Below the pieces are notes generated by a model, which was not told the origin of the DNA, did not search any database, and saw only the letters and a list, made by a program, of their open reading frames with translations. Of a stretch of 60,578 nt of DNA, positions 9,068 to 17,853 are shown one piece after another. Origin of the DNA: Bacteroidaceae bacterium (GTDB lineage: Bacteria; Bacteroidota; Bacteroidia; Bacteroidales; Bacteroidaceae); assembly GCA_024398595.1 (NCBI GenBank), contig JAKSIX010000006.1:1-60578 (forward strand), written 5' to 3'. Within the stretch, counting starts at the first letter, position 1. The number at the start of each line of letters is the position of its first letter. The position numbers and the translations under genes are program-made.

Positions 9068-12067
9068 TTATTCAAGAACGGCAAGTCTTTCCTCAATCAT
9101 CGGTGCAATATCATCATCCTGCCTATAGTTCTGCTTCAACGACAGCAGATACTGTCTGGCTTCAATGCGCTTATCCTGTGCCACATAAATATCTGACAAA
9201 AGAATGAAACTGCGGGCCAGCCAATACGAATGCGATGTACCGGCAGATATCAGATCCATAATATTCTTCTCTGCTCCATCCAAATCGTGCGCATCATAAA
9301 GCATCCGGCTGACAATGAAACTGCTCTCAGCCCCATAAGCGGTACGTGTATCGGCAGACAGCACACGGAATTCCTCCAAAGCCTCATCATTGCGCTTCTC
9401 CGCACGCAGCGACACGGCCTTGTCATATCTCACCTCGGTCTCCTGATTGGAATCAAGTCTGGAATCCATAGCCTTGTCCGCATATTCAATAACTGTACCA
9501 TAATCATTCTCAGCAAATGCGCTGCGTACAATGCCGATAAGTGACCCTCTGGTCTGCTCCGCTGAGCGTGACATCGCGTACAGGCGCTTATATGCATCTA
9601 GCGACTGACGGTACTCACCCAAACGGTAGGCCAGTCCGGCAACATTCTCCAAAGCACTTGAATAGAACTTTCCGTGCTCATTGTCCGCCACGAGCGACAT
9701 ACACTCCAGAGCCTTTCTGTCATCATTTCTGTCAATGTATATCAGACCTCTGTAGTAATTGGCATTTGCAGAATACTTCCCTGTCGGATATTTCGTAAGA
9801 TAATTGTCAAATGCCTGTTCCGCACCATCCTGATTACCACGTGTAAACAATATCTCAGCAGATGCAAATGTCAGGGAATCCTTCTCGTCTGCCGCAATCG
9901 GTGCAAATCCGGACATCTGCTCCATATACTCCACATACTCATCCACCCTACCGGTCTCTACATATACCGAACGGAGATCCCTCAACGCTGTCCGGGCCTC
10001 ATCGCTGCCCGGATAATTCCTGATAACCAGTTTGTATGCCTGAACGGCCCTATCGTAATCATCATTCTGGTAATATATCAATGCGGTCTCTGCCGATGCC
10101 TTCCGGGTCAGGTCACTCTCCGGATAACGTGTCATCAGACGGCTGAACACCTCAATGGCATCGGCCGACTTATCCACCTGCTGATATGCACGTGCTTCCT
10201 CGTAAAGAGCCGGTGCGCAATATGCTGACAAAGGATATTCTTCACACAGACGCTCCATCATCGAGATCTTGCCGTTGTAGTCCTTGCGCAGACCCTGACA
10301 CAGACCTGTCCGGAACAGAGCATAGTCGCCACTCCCAGCGTATGTCTCCACCGATTTTCCGTAACATTCTTCAGCCTTTATGTAATCGTGCCTGTAAAAA
10401 TAGCAGTCTCCCATACGCGAGAAGGCATCGGCCATAACCTTGACAGAAACACCCGATGAATACTTCTCCGCCAGAAGACTCCAATCCGACAAAGCCTGAC
10501 TCCAGTCAGATTTACGGTAAAATGAATAACCCGCACCATACAATGCAAGTCCGTACAGTCCGGTATCGGAAGTCATATCCATATACCTGTTGTAGTCGGA
10601 CAATGCCTGCGTGTATCTCCCCTGCCTGAAATTTGTCTCCCCGCGCCAGAACAGGGCATTCGCGGCAAGCTGTCTGTCATATCTGCCCATATCCGCCACT
10701 TTGCCCATATATTCGGCCGACTGCTGATACCTGCCCGATGCATACAGTTCAGCGCCTTTGCTGTACAACAGTCTCTGTTTGGCTGCGAGTATTCTGTAAT
10801 CAGGATTCTGAAGCCTGTCTATTGATGCAAGAGCCGCATCGGCATTATTCGACTGCAGATATACATCCACTATCCGCTCACTTATCCTGTCACGATAAGA
10901 TGACTCAGGGAATTCGTTCAGGAATCTCTCAAAAGCGTTGACCGGCTCTGCAAAAGGAGAATAGCCGGCCTCGTGCACACACATTGCATAATTATAGAGT
11001 GAGTGTTCTGCCAATTCCCTGCTCACATTCATTGATGCAGCCCGTTCAAAAGCAAAGACAGCCGATGTCGTGTCGCCCAATGCAAGAGAGGCAAGCCCCC
11101 TATGCAGCCAGGAATTCTGTTCCAGTTCATCTCCACCGTCTGATACACGTCCAAGATATTCCTGTGCACGTACATAATCGCCCTGTTCCCAGGCCGCCAT
11201 ACCCAACTGATATAAGTCTATACGTGCAGGATTGTCAATACCGGAAATGTAGCTGGTCAGCATTTCATCAGCCTCACTCCATTGCCCCAGTACGAAATAT
11301 GCCTCGCCGAGAACACGTTCGGCTTCGACCTGTACGTCCGGATCCGAATCGCCGTCAAGCAGTTGCGAGGTTGTATTCAGCGCCTCTGTGGCATTACCGT
11401 CACGCAAGGCCATCTCCGCAGAATAAAGCGATGCCCAATCACGGTATGGCTGACTTCCATACGACTTGGAGAATCCTTCGGCCGCAGACGCATACCTCCC
11501 CTCGTGATAGTCAACGTATGCCTTGTAGAAACTTACGTCTTCATCATAGCCACCAAGATTACCAAGCACGCTCAGCATCACATAGCCTTTCTCTGTCTGA
11601 CCGGTTTTAATCAGGGAAAGGGCATTGCAGAAGGTTTCCTGACGGCAATCCGCGATGTCCAGACGCTCCGGTTCACAGCTGTCAAACCAGTTCAATGCTT
11701 CCCCGTATTCGCCAGACATTGCACACGACACTCCTGTCAGTGCCATTACCCGGTTATTCCATATTGATTTGGGATATTTTTCCAAAAATGCCGTAAGTAC
11801 CGGCTTACTGTCTGCCGGATTCAGTTCAGCAAACGAAACGGCCTGCATATATTCAACTTCCTCTACCGTCTGGCCATCTTTCTCCACCGCCACTGCACTC
11901 CATTTCGAGGCGAAATCCGATGCAACCGCGAAATCACGGCTGGAAAAATACTGCCGTGCCTTCTGCAGGAGCGCAAAATCAGTCTCCGGGACAAGCCTCT
12001 CCTGAGCCACCGCCATTGTGGCAAAGGAAAGCATCAGTACACAAAGATTAATTCTCCTTATTCTCAT
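9068..12067 (-). CDS. Large periplasmic or outer-membrane-associated TPR protein
   Basis: The protein has 999 residues with a signal peptide (ends AVAQE near residue 22). The rest is a long array of tetratricopeptide-like helical hairpins. Recurrent signatures include ALSDYNRYMD, AIEVFSRLMTRYPESD and AEQAFDNYLTKYPTGKYSANANYY, which resemble the YbgF/BamD type that uses 'YP.s.y...A.y..a' repeats. Such solenoids are scaffolds for protein complexes. It overlaps ybeY by 20 bases and precedes the barrel gene by 16 bases, so the TPR protein and barrel may form one outer-membrane assembly (inference). No enzyme motif is visible. Confidence 0.85.
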   Translation of the reverse strand: MRIRRINLCVLMLSFATMAVAQERLVPETDFALLQKARQYFSSRDFAVASDFASKWSAVAVEKDGQTVEEVEYMQAVSFAELNPADSKPVLTAFLEKYPKSIWNNRVMALTGVSCAMSGEYGEALNWFDSCEPERLDIADCRQETFCNALSLIKTGQTEKGYVMLSVLGNLGGYDEDVSFYKAYVDYHEGRYASAAEGFSKSYGSQPYRDWASLYSAEMALRDGNATEALNTTSQLLDGDSDPDVQVEAERVLGEAYFVLGQWSEADEMLTSYISGIDNPARIDLYQLGMAAWEQGDYVRAQEYLGRVSDGGDELEQNSWLHRGLASLALGDTTSAVFAFERAASMNVSRELAEHSLYNYAMCVHEAGYSPFAEPVNAFERFLNEFPESSYRDRISERIVDVYLQSNNADAALASIDRLQNPDYRILAAKQRLLYSKGAELYASGRYQQSAEYMGKVADMGRYDRQLAANALFWRGETNFRQGRYTQALSDYNRYMDMTSDTGLYGLALYGAGYSFYRKSDWSQALSDWSLLAEKYSSGVSVKVMADAFSRMGDCYFYRHDYIKAEECYGKSVETYAGSGDYALFRTGLCQGLRKDYNGKISMMERLCEEYPLSAYCAPALYEEARAYQQVDKSADAIEVFSRLMTRYPESDLTRKASAETALIYYQNDDYDRAVQAYKLVIRNYPGSDEARTALRDLRSVYVETGRVDEYVEYMEQMSGFAPIAADEKDSLTFASAEILFTRGNQDGAEQAFDNYLTKYPTGKYSANANYYRGLIYIDRNDDRKALECMSLVADNEHGKFYSSALENVAGLAYRLGEYRQSLDAYKRLYAMSRSAEQTRGSLIGIVRSAFAENDYGTVIEYADKAMDSRLDSNQETEVRYDKAVSLRAEKRNDEALEEFRVLSADTRTAYGAESSFIVSRMLYDAHDLDGAEKNIMDLISAGTSHSYWLARSFILLSDIYVAQDKRIEARQYLLSLKQNYRQDDDIAPMIEERLAVLE

Positions 12068-12491
12068 TTTCTACCAGTTTTTTCAAAAGTTCCAGTGCCT
12101 TATTCTCGGCTGATTCCATTTTGGCACGCTCCCCGGGACCCTTATCGTTAATTCCGCACAGATGGAGTACACCGTGAATTATCACCCTGTGCAACTCCTC
12201 GGAATAGTCCGTACCGAATTTTTCACTATTGCTGCGTACCGTGTCAAGGCTGATATACAGATCCCCGCTTATCTTCCGGCCGGAAGAATAATCAAAGGTT
12301 ATTATATCCGTATAATAATCGTGTCCGAGGAACTGTCGGTTGACCTCAAGGATTCTGTCATCATCGCAGAACAGATAGCCTATGCCATTCTCCACACGCC
12401 CATACGATTCAGCCACCAGCCTTACCCATTCCCGTATCAGTCGTCTTGATATTGGAGGCATCTTTACATTATCAGTCGCAAATGAAATCAT
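12048..12491 (-). CDS. ybeY: Endoribonuclease YbeY (rRNA maturation)
   Basis: YbeY is a zinc-dependent RNase involved in 16S rRNA 3'-end processing and ribosome quality control. The protein has 147 residues from ATG 12491, which overlaps the stop of the upstream gene as ATGA. A longer frame from 12560 is only a read-through of that gene's end. The core GHDYYTDIITFDY and the metal motif HGVLHLCGIND are present. In E. coli-type enzymes the motif ends in a third His after the Asp. Here that place is Lys (INDKG), which I recall as common in Bacteroidetes homologues. Confidence 0.92.
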   Translation of the reverse strand: MISFATDNVKMPPISRRLIREWVRLVAESYGRVENGIGYLFCDDDRILEVNRQFLGHDYYTDIITFDYSSGRKISGDLYISLDTVRSNSEKFGTDYSEELHRVIIHGVLHLCGINDKGPGERAKMESAENKALELLKKLVENENKEN

Positions 12492-13720
12492 ACGCCGAAG
12501 AAAAGATAAGCCATAAATATGGCAGTCAATATTCCTGCAAAGTCCGCCAGCAGACCGCAAAGCACCGAATAGCGTGTATTACGGATTCCTACGCTGCCGA
12601 AATATACGGCCAGAATATAGAACGTAGTATCCGTTGAGCCCTGGAACAGGCACGCCAGCCTGCCCACAAAGGAATCTGCTCCGTATGTCGTCATCGCATC
12701 TATCATCAGTCCCCTCGCGCCTCCGCCGCTGAGAGGCTTCATGAACGCAGTAGGCAGTGCAGGTACGAAACTGCTGTCAATTCCACACTTGTCCACTATC
12801 CACGCTATGCCGTCCGTAAGGGCATCCATCGCACCGGAAGCCCTGAACACTCCTATTCCAACCAGAGTGGCAATCATATATGGAATGATGCGCACCGCCG
12901 TAGTGAATCCGTCCTTCGCACCCTCTACAAATGCCTCATAGACATTGACTCTGGCAAAGATGCCCGACAGGATGAAACCGATGATTACAACAAACAGAAG
13001 CACATTGGCAACCGATGTGGAAAGAGTCCCTATCCTGACCGGAGGCAATGACATAAAGCCCCATATTATCAGTGCTACAGCGAGGCTCATTCCGCCAAGG
13101 AACAGTATCAGCACCTTGTCGAACCTGATATGCTGGATAAGCGCAGTGGCCAGCAAGCCCACCATTGTCGAGAAGAAAGTGGCAATAAGTATCGGCAGAA
13201 ACACATCTGCAGGCTGTGCAGCACCCATCTGTGCCCTATAGACCAGGATGCTTACCGGTATGATTGTCAGCCCTGAGGTATTCAGGACCAGGAACATTAT
13301 CATCGGATTGGAAGCCGTATCCTTCTTCGCATTAAGTTCCTGCATCCTCTCCATCGCCTTCAGACCCATAGGCGTAGCCGCATTGTCCAGACCGAGCATA
13401 TTCGCAGCCAGATTCATGAATATGGAGCCATACACCGGGTCATTCTTGGGCAAATCCGGGAAAAGGCGGCGGAACACAGGACTGAGCATACGTGCCAGAG
13501 CATTTACCAGCCCGCCTTTCTCGCCAATCTTCATTATACCCAACCACAGCGACAGGACCCCTGTCAGACCGATGGATATCTCAAAGCCCGTCTTGGCAGA
13601 GCTGAACGTGGAATCCATCATCTCCTGAAAAATGCCGGCATCGCCGGTAGCAATCAGATGAACTACAGCAATTACGAATGCTATCAGAAAAAATGCTATC
13701 CAAATCCAGTTCAATGCCAT
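12488..13720 (-). CDS. Nucleoside-recognition-domain membrane protein, fused SpmA-SpmB
   Basis: The protein has 410 residues and about ten membrane segments. Two 'Gate' (nucleoside recognition) domains lie in tandem. The first half carries the SpmA-like stretch MNLAANMLGLDNAATPMGLKA around residue 105. The second half carries the SpmB-like stretch FMKPLSGGGARGLM and FQGSTDTTFYILAVYFGSVG near residues 320-370. In Firmicutes the two halves are separate spore-maturation proteins. In Bacteroidetes, which do not sporulate, the fusion is common and presumably transports an unknown small solute. It overlaps ybeY by four bases. Confidence 0.87.
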   Translation of the reverse strand: MALNWIWIAFFLIAFVIAVVHLIATGDAGIFQEMMDSTFSSAKTGFEISIGLTGVLSLWLGIMKIGEKGGLVNALARMLSPVFRRLFPDLPKNDPVYGSIFMNLAANMLGLDNAATPMGLKAMERMQELNAKKDTASNPMIMFLVLNTSGLTIIPVSILVYRAQMGAAQPADVFLPILIATFFSTMVGLLATALIQHIRFDKVLILFLGGMSLAVALIIWGFMSLPPVRIGTLSTSVANVLLFVVIIGFILSGIFARVNVYEAFVEGAKDGFTTAVRIIPYMIATLVGIGVFRASGAMDALTDGIAWIVDKCGIDSSFVPALPTAFMKPLSGGGARGLMIDAMTTYGADSFVGRLACLFQGSTDTTFYILAVYFGSVGIRNTRYSVLCGLLADFAGILTAIFMAYLFFGV

Positions 13721-13727
13721 ACAGATT

Positions 13728-14003
13728 CTAATTCTTATCCAGTTTGTTTTCGATATTTCCCAGGCGGTCCGAGATTTTTACAATCTGAGCCAGCACCGCC
13801 CATATCACGACCGATGCCGCGACTCCGCCAATGAATGTGGCTATTGCCTGAGGCACGCACATTTCGACGTTTGACTCAAGGATACATTTGCTTACAAGGA
13901 ATGATACAAGCGTACCGCCAATCAGCGCTGCGTATGCAAGCAGCAGAATGAATTTTTCCAGTTTCGTTCTTTCCATACCGATAATACTTTTATTCATTGA
14001 CAA
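13728..14003 (-). CDS. Small two-helix membrane protein, unknown function
   Basis: The protein has 91 residues. An ATG at 13976 (MERTKLEK) would give 82 and may be the true start. Two hydrophobic segments lie at about residues 18-38 and 52-72. A charged C-terminus (KISDRLGNIENKLDKN) predicts a short coiled coil. The short loop between the helices contains two Cys. It lies seven bases upstream of the SpmAB gene on the same strand, so it is probably its operon partner. I do not recognise the family. Confidence 0.6.
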   Translation of the reverse strand: MSMNKSIIGMERTKLEKFILLLAYAALIGGTLVSFLVSKCILESNVEMCVPQAIATFIGGVAASVVIWAVLAQIVKISDRLGNIENKLDKN

Positions 14004-14117
14004 TTACTCTATAATTATTCCCGGTCTAGTGGTGCTGTAAAAATATAAAATATTTGTCTTGGGAGGTGATAACTATTTCTGTTTATTCGTAATTGTTCAC
14101 ATTTTTAGTGAATTGCT

Positions 14118-14287
14118 ATGCGGATGTCGTGCACCAGCGCGTACAGAGTGGGCTTCGATGGCCACTACGTCACCCCTGACGACAACCGCGACGACAACCG
14201 CGACCACGGCTATAGTGTCCGCCTCATTACAGAATCAAAATAACAAACTCCACCTTGCCTGTGGCCTTACGGCCTTGGGCAAGGTGG
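14118..14287 (+). promoter_or_regulatory. Orphan Thr-codon-rich leader with hairpin (attenuator-like)
   Basis: From ATG 14158 the frame reads M-A-T-T-S-P-L-T-T-T-A-T-T-T-A-T-T-A-I-V, with ten Thr in 19 residues followed by Ile-Val, partly made by a 12-base repeat ACGACAACCGCG. It runs into a strong hairpin at 14250-14287. This is the layout of a ribosome-mediated thr-operon attenuator. A second frame from ATG 14118 stops at TAA 14241-14243, just before the hairpin, whereas the Thr frame has no stop there. No plus-strand gene follows, because argD comes from the other strand. It is either a relic, a small RNA or chance. From 14004 to 14117 I see nothing clear. Confidence 0.45.
14250..14287 (-). 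terminator. Hairpin terminator of the arginine operon (possibly bidirectional)
   Basis: The 10 bp outer stem is CCACCTTGCC (14250-14259) with GGCAAGGTGG (14278-14287). An inner GGCC/GGCC stem is capped by TTAC. On the minus strand it follows the argD stop by 22 bases and is trailed by AGTTTGTTATTTTG, so it fits as the operon's terminator. On the plus strand the trailing GTCTGTTATGTTT is weaker. Confidence 0.7.
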
Positions 14288-14309
14288 GTCTGTTATGTTT
14301 CATAGGTTA

Positions 14310-15437
14310 TTATGCTCCCAGCACCCTGCGGTAACCATCAAGGAAGCGGTCTGCATCGGCTTTGGTGACGCAGAGAGGCGGAAGCAGACGGATTACATTC
14401 GTACCGCTTACACCGGTGAATATGTGTTCCTGGAACAGCAGCCTCTGACGCAGTTCCCTGATTGGCTGCTCAAACTCCATTCCTATCATCAGGCCAATGC
14501 CGCGTACCTCCTTCGGACCTTCAATCTTGCGGAGTTCTGAAAGCATATACGAGCCGACTGTCGCGGCATTCCCAACCAGATGTTCCTGCTCCATCACGTC
14601 AATGACGGCTGTCGCGGCCGCACAGGCCAGATGATTGCCGCCGAATGTCGTACCCAGCTGGCCTATTACCGGCTTGAACATCGGGCTTATCAGCAATGCA
14701 CCGCAGGGCAGTCCGTTGGCTATGCCCTTGGCACAGGTAATCAGATCCGGACGAATGCCGTAATGCTGGTGCGCAAAGAACTTTCCGCTACGTCCGTAAC
14801 CACACTGAATCTCATCGAGAATCAGCACCGTACCATTGGCGGTACAAGCCTCGCGCAGCCTCTTCATAAATGAGGTGTCCGGTATCTGAATACCACCGAC
14901 TCCCTGAATACCCTCAATGATTACAGCTGCTGCATCGCCCTTCGCCAACTCCGCCTCAGCCGCATCGGCATCGTTCCACGGCAGATATGTGACGTGACCG
15001 TTGGCATTGATCGGAGCAATTATCTTAGGGTTGTCTGTCACCTCCACGGCAAGTGAGGTACGTCCATGGAATGCGTGACGGAAAGACAGGACACGGCTGC
15101 GGCCTGTATGGAACGATGCCAGTTTCAAGGCATTCTCGTTGGCTTCGGCACCGGAATTAATCATAAACAGGCTGTAATCCTCATAACCCGATATTCTTCC
15201 TATACGCTCTGCCAGCTGTTGCTGGAGCTTGTTCACCACAGAATTGGAATAGAAGCCGAGGGTCGCCACCTGACGGCTTACCGCCTCCACGTAATGCGGA
15301 TGGGCGTGACCTATGCTGATTACAGCGTGTCCGCCATACAAATCCAGATACTCCTGACCGCTTTCATCCCATACCTGACATCCCCTGCCGCGGACAATAT
15401 TGACCGGGAACAGACTATATACCTCAAACAATTCCAT
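14310..15437 (-). CDS. argD: Acetylornithine (or succinylornithine) aminotransferase
   Basis: This PLP-dependent class-III aminotransferase converts the acylated glutamate semialdehyde to acylornithine. It has 375 residues from ATG 15437 (MELFEVYSLF). An upstream TTG at 15452 overlaps the argC stop as TTGA and cannot be excluded. Visible motifs are YLDLYGGHAVISIGHAHP near residue 25, the Asp of ILDEIQCGYGR near residue 205, and the PLP lysine in TCAKGIANG near residue 235. It is the last gene of the arginine operon and is followed by a hairpin terminator. Confidence 0.93.
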   Translation of the reverse strand: MELFEVYSLFPVNIVRGRGCQVWDESGQEYLDLYGGHAVISIGHAHPHYVEAVSRQVATLGFYSNSVVNKLQQQLAERIGRISGYEDYSLFMINSGAEANENALKLASFHTGRSRVLSFRHAFHGRTSLAVEVTDNPKIIAPINANGHVTYLPWNDADAAEAELAKGDAAAVIIEGIQGVGGIQIPDTSFMKRLREACTANGTVLILDEIQCGYGRSGKFFAHQHYGIRPDLITCAKGIANGLPCGALLISPMFKPVIGQLGTTFGGNHLACAAATAVIDVMEQEHLVGNAATVGSYMLSELRKIEGPKEVRGIGLMIGMEFEQPIRELRQRLLFQEHIFTGVSGTNVIRLLPPLCVTKADADRFLDGYRRVLGA

Positions 15438-15448
15438 AATAGAAAATT

Positions 15449-16417
15449 TCAAAATCCCGATGGTTTCAATTTCAAACCTACGGTCTCCTTAAGGTTGAAC
15501 ACCAAGTTCATGTTGTGGACGGCTGTACCGCTCGCACCTTTTATAAGATTATCTATGCACGATGTAACCAGCAGTCTGTCCTGGAACTTGTCTATATGAA
15601 TCAGGCACTTGTTGGTATTTACCACCTGCTTCAAATCGACAGGCTCCTCCACCACGTGTACGAATGAATCTGCCTCGTAATATTCACGATATATCCTGTA
15701 CAGTTCGTCCAGCTCAAGTCCGTTCCTTATCATAACGGTACAGAATATGCCACGCGCAAAGTCACCGCGATAGGGTACAAAGAATATCTCCGAACTGAAG
15801 CTGCTCTGCATCTGAGTGAGCGACTGCCTTATCTCCGCAAGATGCTGATGCACGAATGGCTTATACACCGATATGTTGTCGGTACGCCAACTGAAATGCG
15901 TCGTAACAGAGGGCTTTACACCTGCGCCCGTGCTTCCGGTTATCGCATTCACGTAAATATCGTCATTCAGCATAAGGTTACGGGCAAGCGGCAGCAGTGC
16001 CAGTTGTATTGCAGTGGCAAAACAGCCCGGATTGGCCACGTGTGTACTATGACAGATTGCCCTGCGGTTCAGTTCCGGCAGACCATAGATAAAATCATTG
16101 TCATCGGCTTTCAGACGATAGTCCTGCGACAGGTCAATTATCTTCAGTCCCACGGGAACGGTATGTTCCTCCATAAACTTGCGGGTATCACCGTGTGCAG
16201 TACAGAAGAACAGCACATCAACCTCATCCAGCGGAAGCTGGTCTGTAAATGTCATATCCGTCTCACCGACAAGTCCCCCGTGCACTGACGAAAGCCTGTT
16301 GCCGGCATTGCTGGTACTGTTCACAAAGACAATCTCCGCATCGGGATGATTCAGCAGAATCCTGATAAGCTCGCCTGCCGTATAGCCGGCTCCACCGATT
16401 ATTCCGACCTTAATCAT
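15449..16417 (-). CDS. argC: N-acyl-gamma-glutamyl-phosphate reductase
   Basis: The enzyme reduces acylglutamyl phosphate to the semialdehyde with NADPH. It has 322 residues from ATG 16417, which overlaps the pspC stop as ATGA. The frame's upstream extension is pspC in another register. The Rossmann motif GIIGGAGYTAGE lies at residues 5-16. The catalytic Cys lies in NPGCFATA near residue 130. GSTGAGVKPS and a later HQHLAEI supply active-site residues. It is translationally coupled to both neighbours. Confidence 0.93.
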   Translation of the reverse strand: MIKVGIIGGAGYTAGELIRILLNHPDAEIVFVNSTSNAGNRLSSVHGGLVGETDMTFTDQLPLDEVDVLFFCTAHGDTRKFMEEHTVPVGLKIIDLSQDYRLKADDNDFIYGLPELNRRAICHSTHVANPGCFATAIQLALLPLARNLMLNDDIYVNAITGSTGAGVKPSVTTHFSWRTDNISVYKPFVHQHLAEIRQSLTQMQSSFSSEIFFVPYRGDFARGIFCTVMIRNGLELDELYRIYREYYEADSFVHVVEEPVDLKQVVNTNKCLIHIDKFQDRLLVTSCIDNLIKGASGTAVHNMNLVFNLKETVGLKLKPSGF

Positions 16418-16602
16418 TTGGCCGGCATTACAAGGGCGCATATCAGATATCCCAATACTCCGACACCGCAGCACAATACCAAAAACAGGAATATCAGGCG
16501 CATTACGGTTGAATCCACATCAAAATATTCTGCAAATCCACCGCATACCCCCAGCAGTTTCTTGTCGGACAATGAACGGTAAAGTTTTTTCTTCGCTTCC
16601 AT
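16414..16602 (-). CDS. PspC-domain small membrane protein
   Basis: The protein has 62 residues. It has the compact PspC fold with KKLLGVCGGFAEYFDVDSTV near residues 14-33, followed by one long hydrophobic segment (IFLFLVLCCGVGVLGYLICALVM). PspC proteins belong to the phage-shock/envelope-stress response in proteobacteria, but many Bacteroidetes have stand-alone copies of unknown role. It is encoded inside the arginine operon between argG (33-base gap) and argC (ATGA overlap), so it must be expressed with arginine genes. Confidence 0.88.
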   Translation of the reverse strand: MEAKKKLYRSLSDKKLLGVCGGFAEYFDVDSTVMRLIFLFLVLCCGVGVLGYLICALVMPAK

Positions 16603-16635
16603 AGTTGTAATTGTTTGATGTAAAAGTAATGAATT

Positions 16636-17841
16636 TTATCTTTCCTCGTCCGGATGCACACTGTAATATGCACGCAACGGCGTAGATGTAATCTTTATGA
16701 AGCCCTTGGCATCATCGGCAGTCCAGGCTTTCGCACCCTCGCCATACTCACCGAGCTTGTTATGTACCAGATCATCCGGGGTATCGCAGCCGACGGTCTG
16801 GAAGCTGTACGGACGAAGCTCCAGAGTGACAGTTCCGTTCACATTGCGCTGGCTGCTCTCAAGCATAGCTTCAATGTCAGGCATTACAGGCTCCAGATAC
16901 TGGCTCTCATGCAGGAACATTCCGTACCAGTTGCTCACCTGATCCTTCCAGTACTGCTGCCACTTGGACAGAGTATATTTCTCCAGAAAACGGTGCGCAC
17001 CGATTATCAGCATTGGCGCGGCAGCCTCAAAGCCCACACGGCCCTTTATTCCGATAATGGTGTCACCCACGTGGCAGTCACGGCCTATGGCATACGATGC
17101 ACCAATCTTCTCAACCTCCTGGATGGCCTTGATGCGGTCATCGTATTTCTTACCGTTCACGCTCACCAGTTCGCCCTTCTCGAATCCGAGGCTCAGAATC
17201 TCAGAGCCATCCTTGACCGGATGCTTCAGATATGCGCTCTCAGGCAGTCCCTGCGTGCTGTCCAGAATCTCGCCGCCACAGATTGACGTGCCCCATATTC
17301 CGACATTGTACGAATACTTCATCTTGGCGAAATCCGCACTGAAGCCATTGGCATTCAGATAGTCAATCTCTTCCTTACGGCTCAGGTTACGGTCGCGTGT
17401 AAGCGTGATTATCTCCACACCCGGAGCCTTCACCAGAAATGTCATGTCGAAACGTATCTGGTCATTCCCGGCACCGGTCGAGCCGTGGGCAATGGCATCG
17501 GCACCTATTTCATTGGCATAACGCGCAATGGCCAGTGCCTGGAAAATACGTTCTGACGATACCGATATAGGATAGCAGTTGTTACGCAGCACATTGCCAT
17601 ATACCATAAAGCGCAGGGACTTGTCATAGTATTCCTTAGTCACATCAAGGGTGACATACTTTACAGCACCCAGCCTGTAGGCATTCTCCTCGTTGGTCTT
17701 CAGCTGCTCTGCGCTGAAACCGCCTGTATTGGCACAGGCCGCATATACCTCGTAACCCATCTCACGGGTCAGATACATCACATTATAACTGGTATCAAGA
17801 CCACCCGAGAAGGCCACCACCACTTTTTTCTTCTTTTCCAT
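16636..17841 (-). CDS. argG: Argininosuccinate synthase
   Basis: The enzyme joins citrulline and aspartate with ATP to make argininosuccinate. It has 401 residues. The ATP-pyrophosphatase loop AFSGGLDTSYN lies at residues 10-20. The conserved GSTGAGNDQIRF lies near residue 120 and the citrulline/aspartate-binding YSYNVGIWG further on. It lies 12 bases downstream of the GNAT gene in the argR-led operon. No argH lies in this window. Confidence 0.95.
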   Translation of the reverse strand: MEKKKKVVVAFSGGLDTSYNVMYLTREMGYEVYAACANTGGFSAEQLKTNEENAYRLGAVKYVTLDVTKEYYDKSLRFMVYGNVLRNNCYPISVSSERIFQALAIARYANEIGADAIAHGSTGAGNDQIRFDMTFLVKAPGVEIITLTRDRNLSRKEEIDYLNANGFSADFAKMKYSYNVGIWGTSICGGEILDSTQGLPESAYLKHPVKDGSEILSLGFEKGELVSVNGKKYDDRIKAIQEVEKIGASYAIGRDCHVGDTIIGIKGRVGFEAAAPMLIIGAHRFLEKYTLSKWQQYWKDQVSNWYGMFLHESQYLEPVMPDIEAMLESSQRNVNGTVTLELRPYSFQTVGCDTPDDLVHNKLGEYGEGAKAWTADDAKGFIKITSTPLRAYYSVHPDEER

Positions 17842-17853
17842 CGATATGGATAT

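Noticed and set aside
10984-11610. 208-residue plus-strand frame inside the TPR gene
   Set aside because: The TPR repeats on the minus strand explain the sequence; the plus frame is His/Arg/Pro-rich noise.
14004-14117. Promoter for the Thr-rich leader
   Set aside because: An AATATTTG resemblance near 14050 deviates at the key first T and lacks a placed -33, so I did not list it as a promoter.
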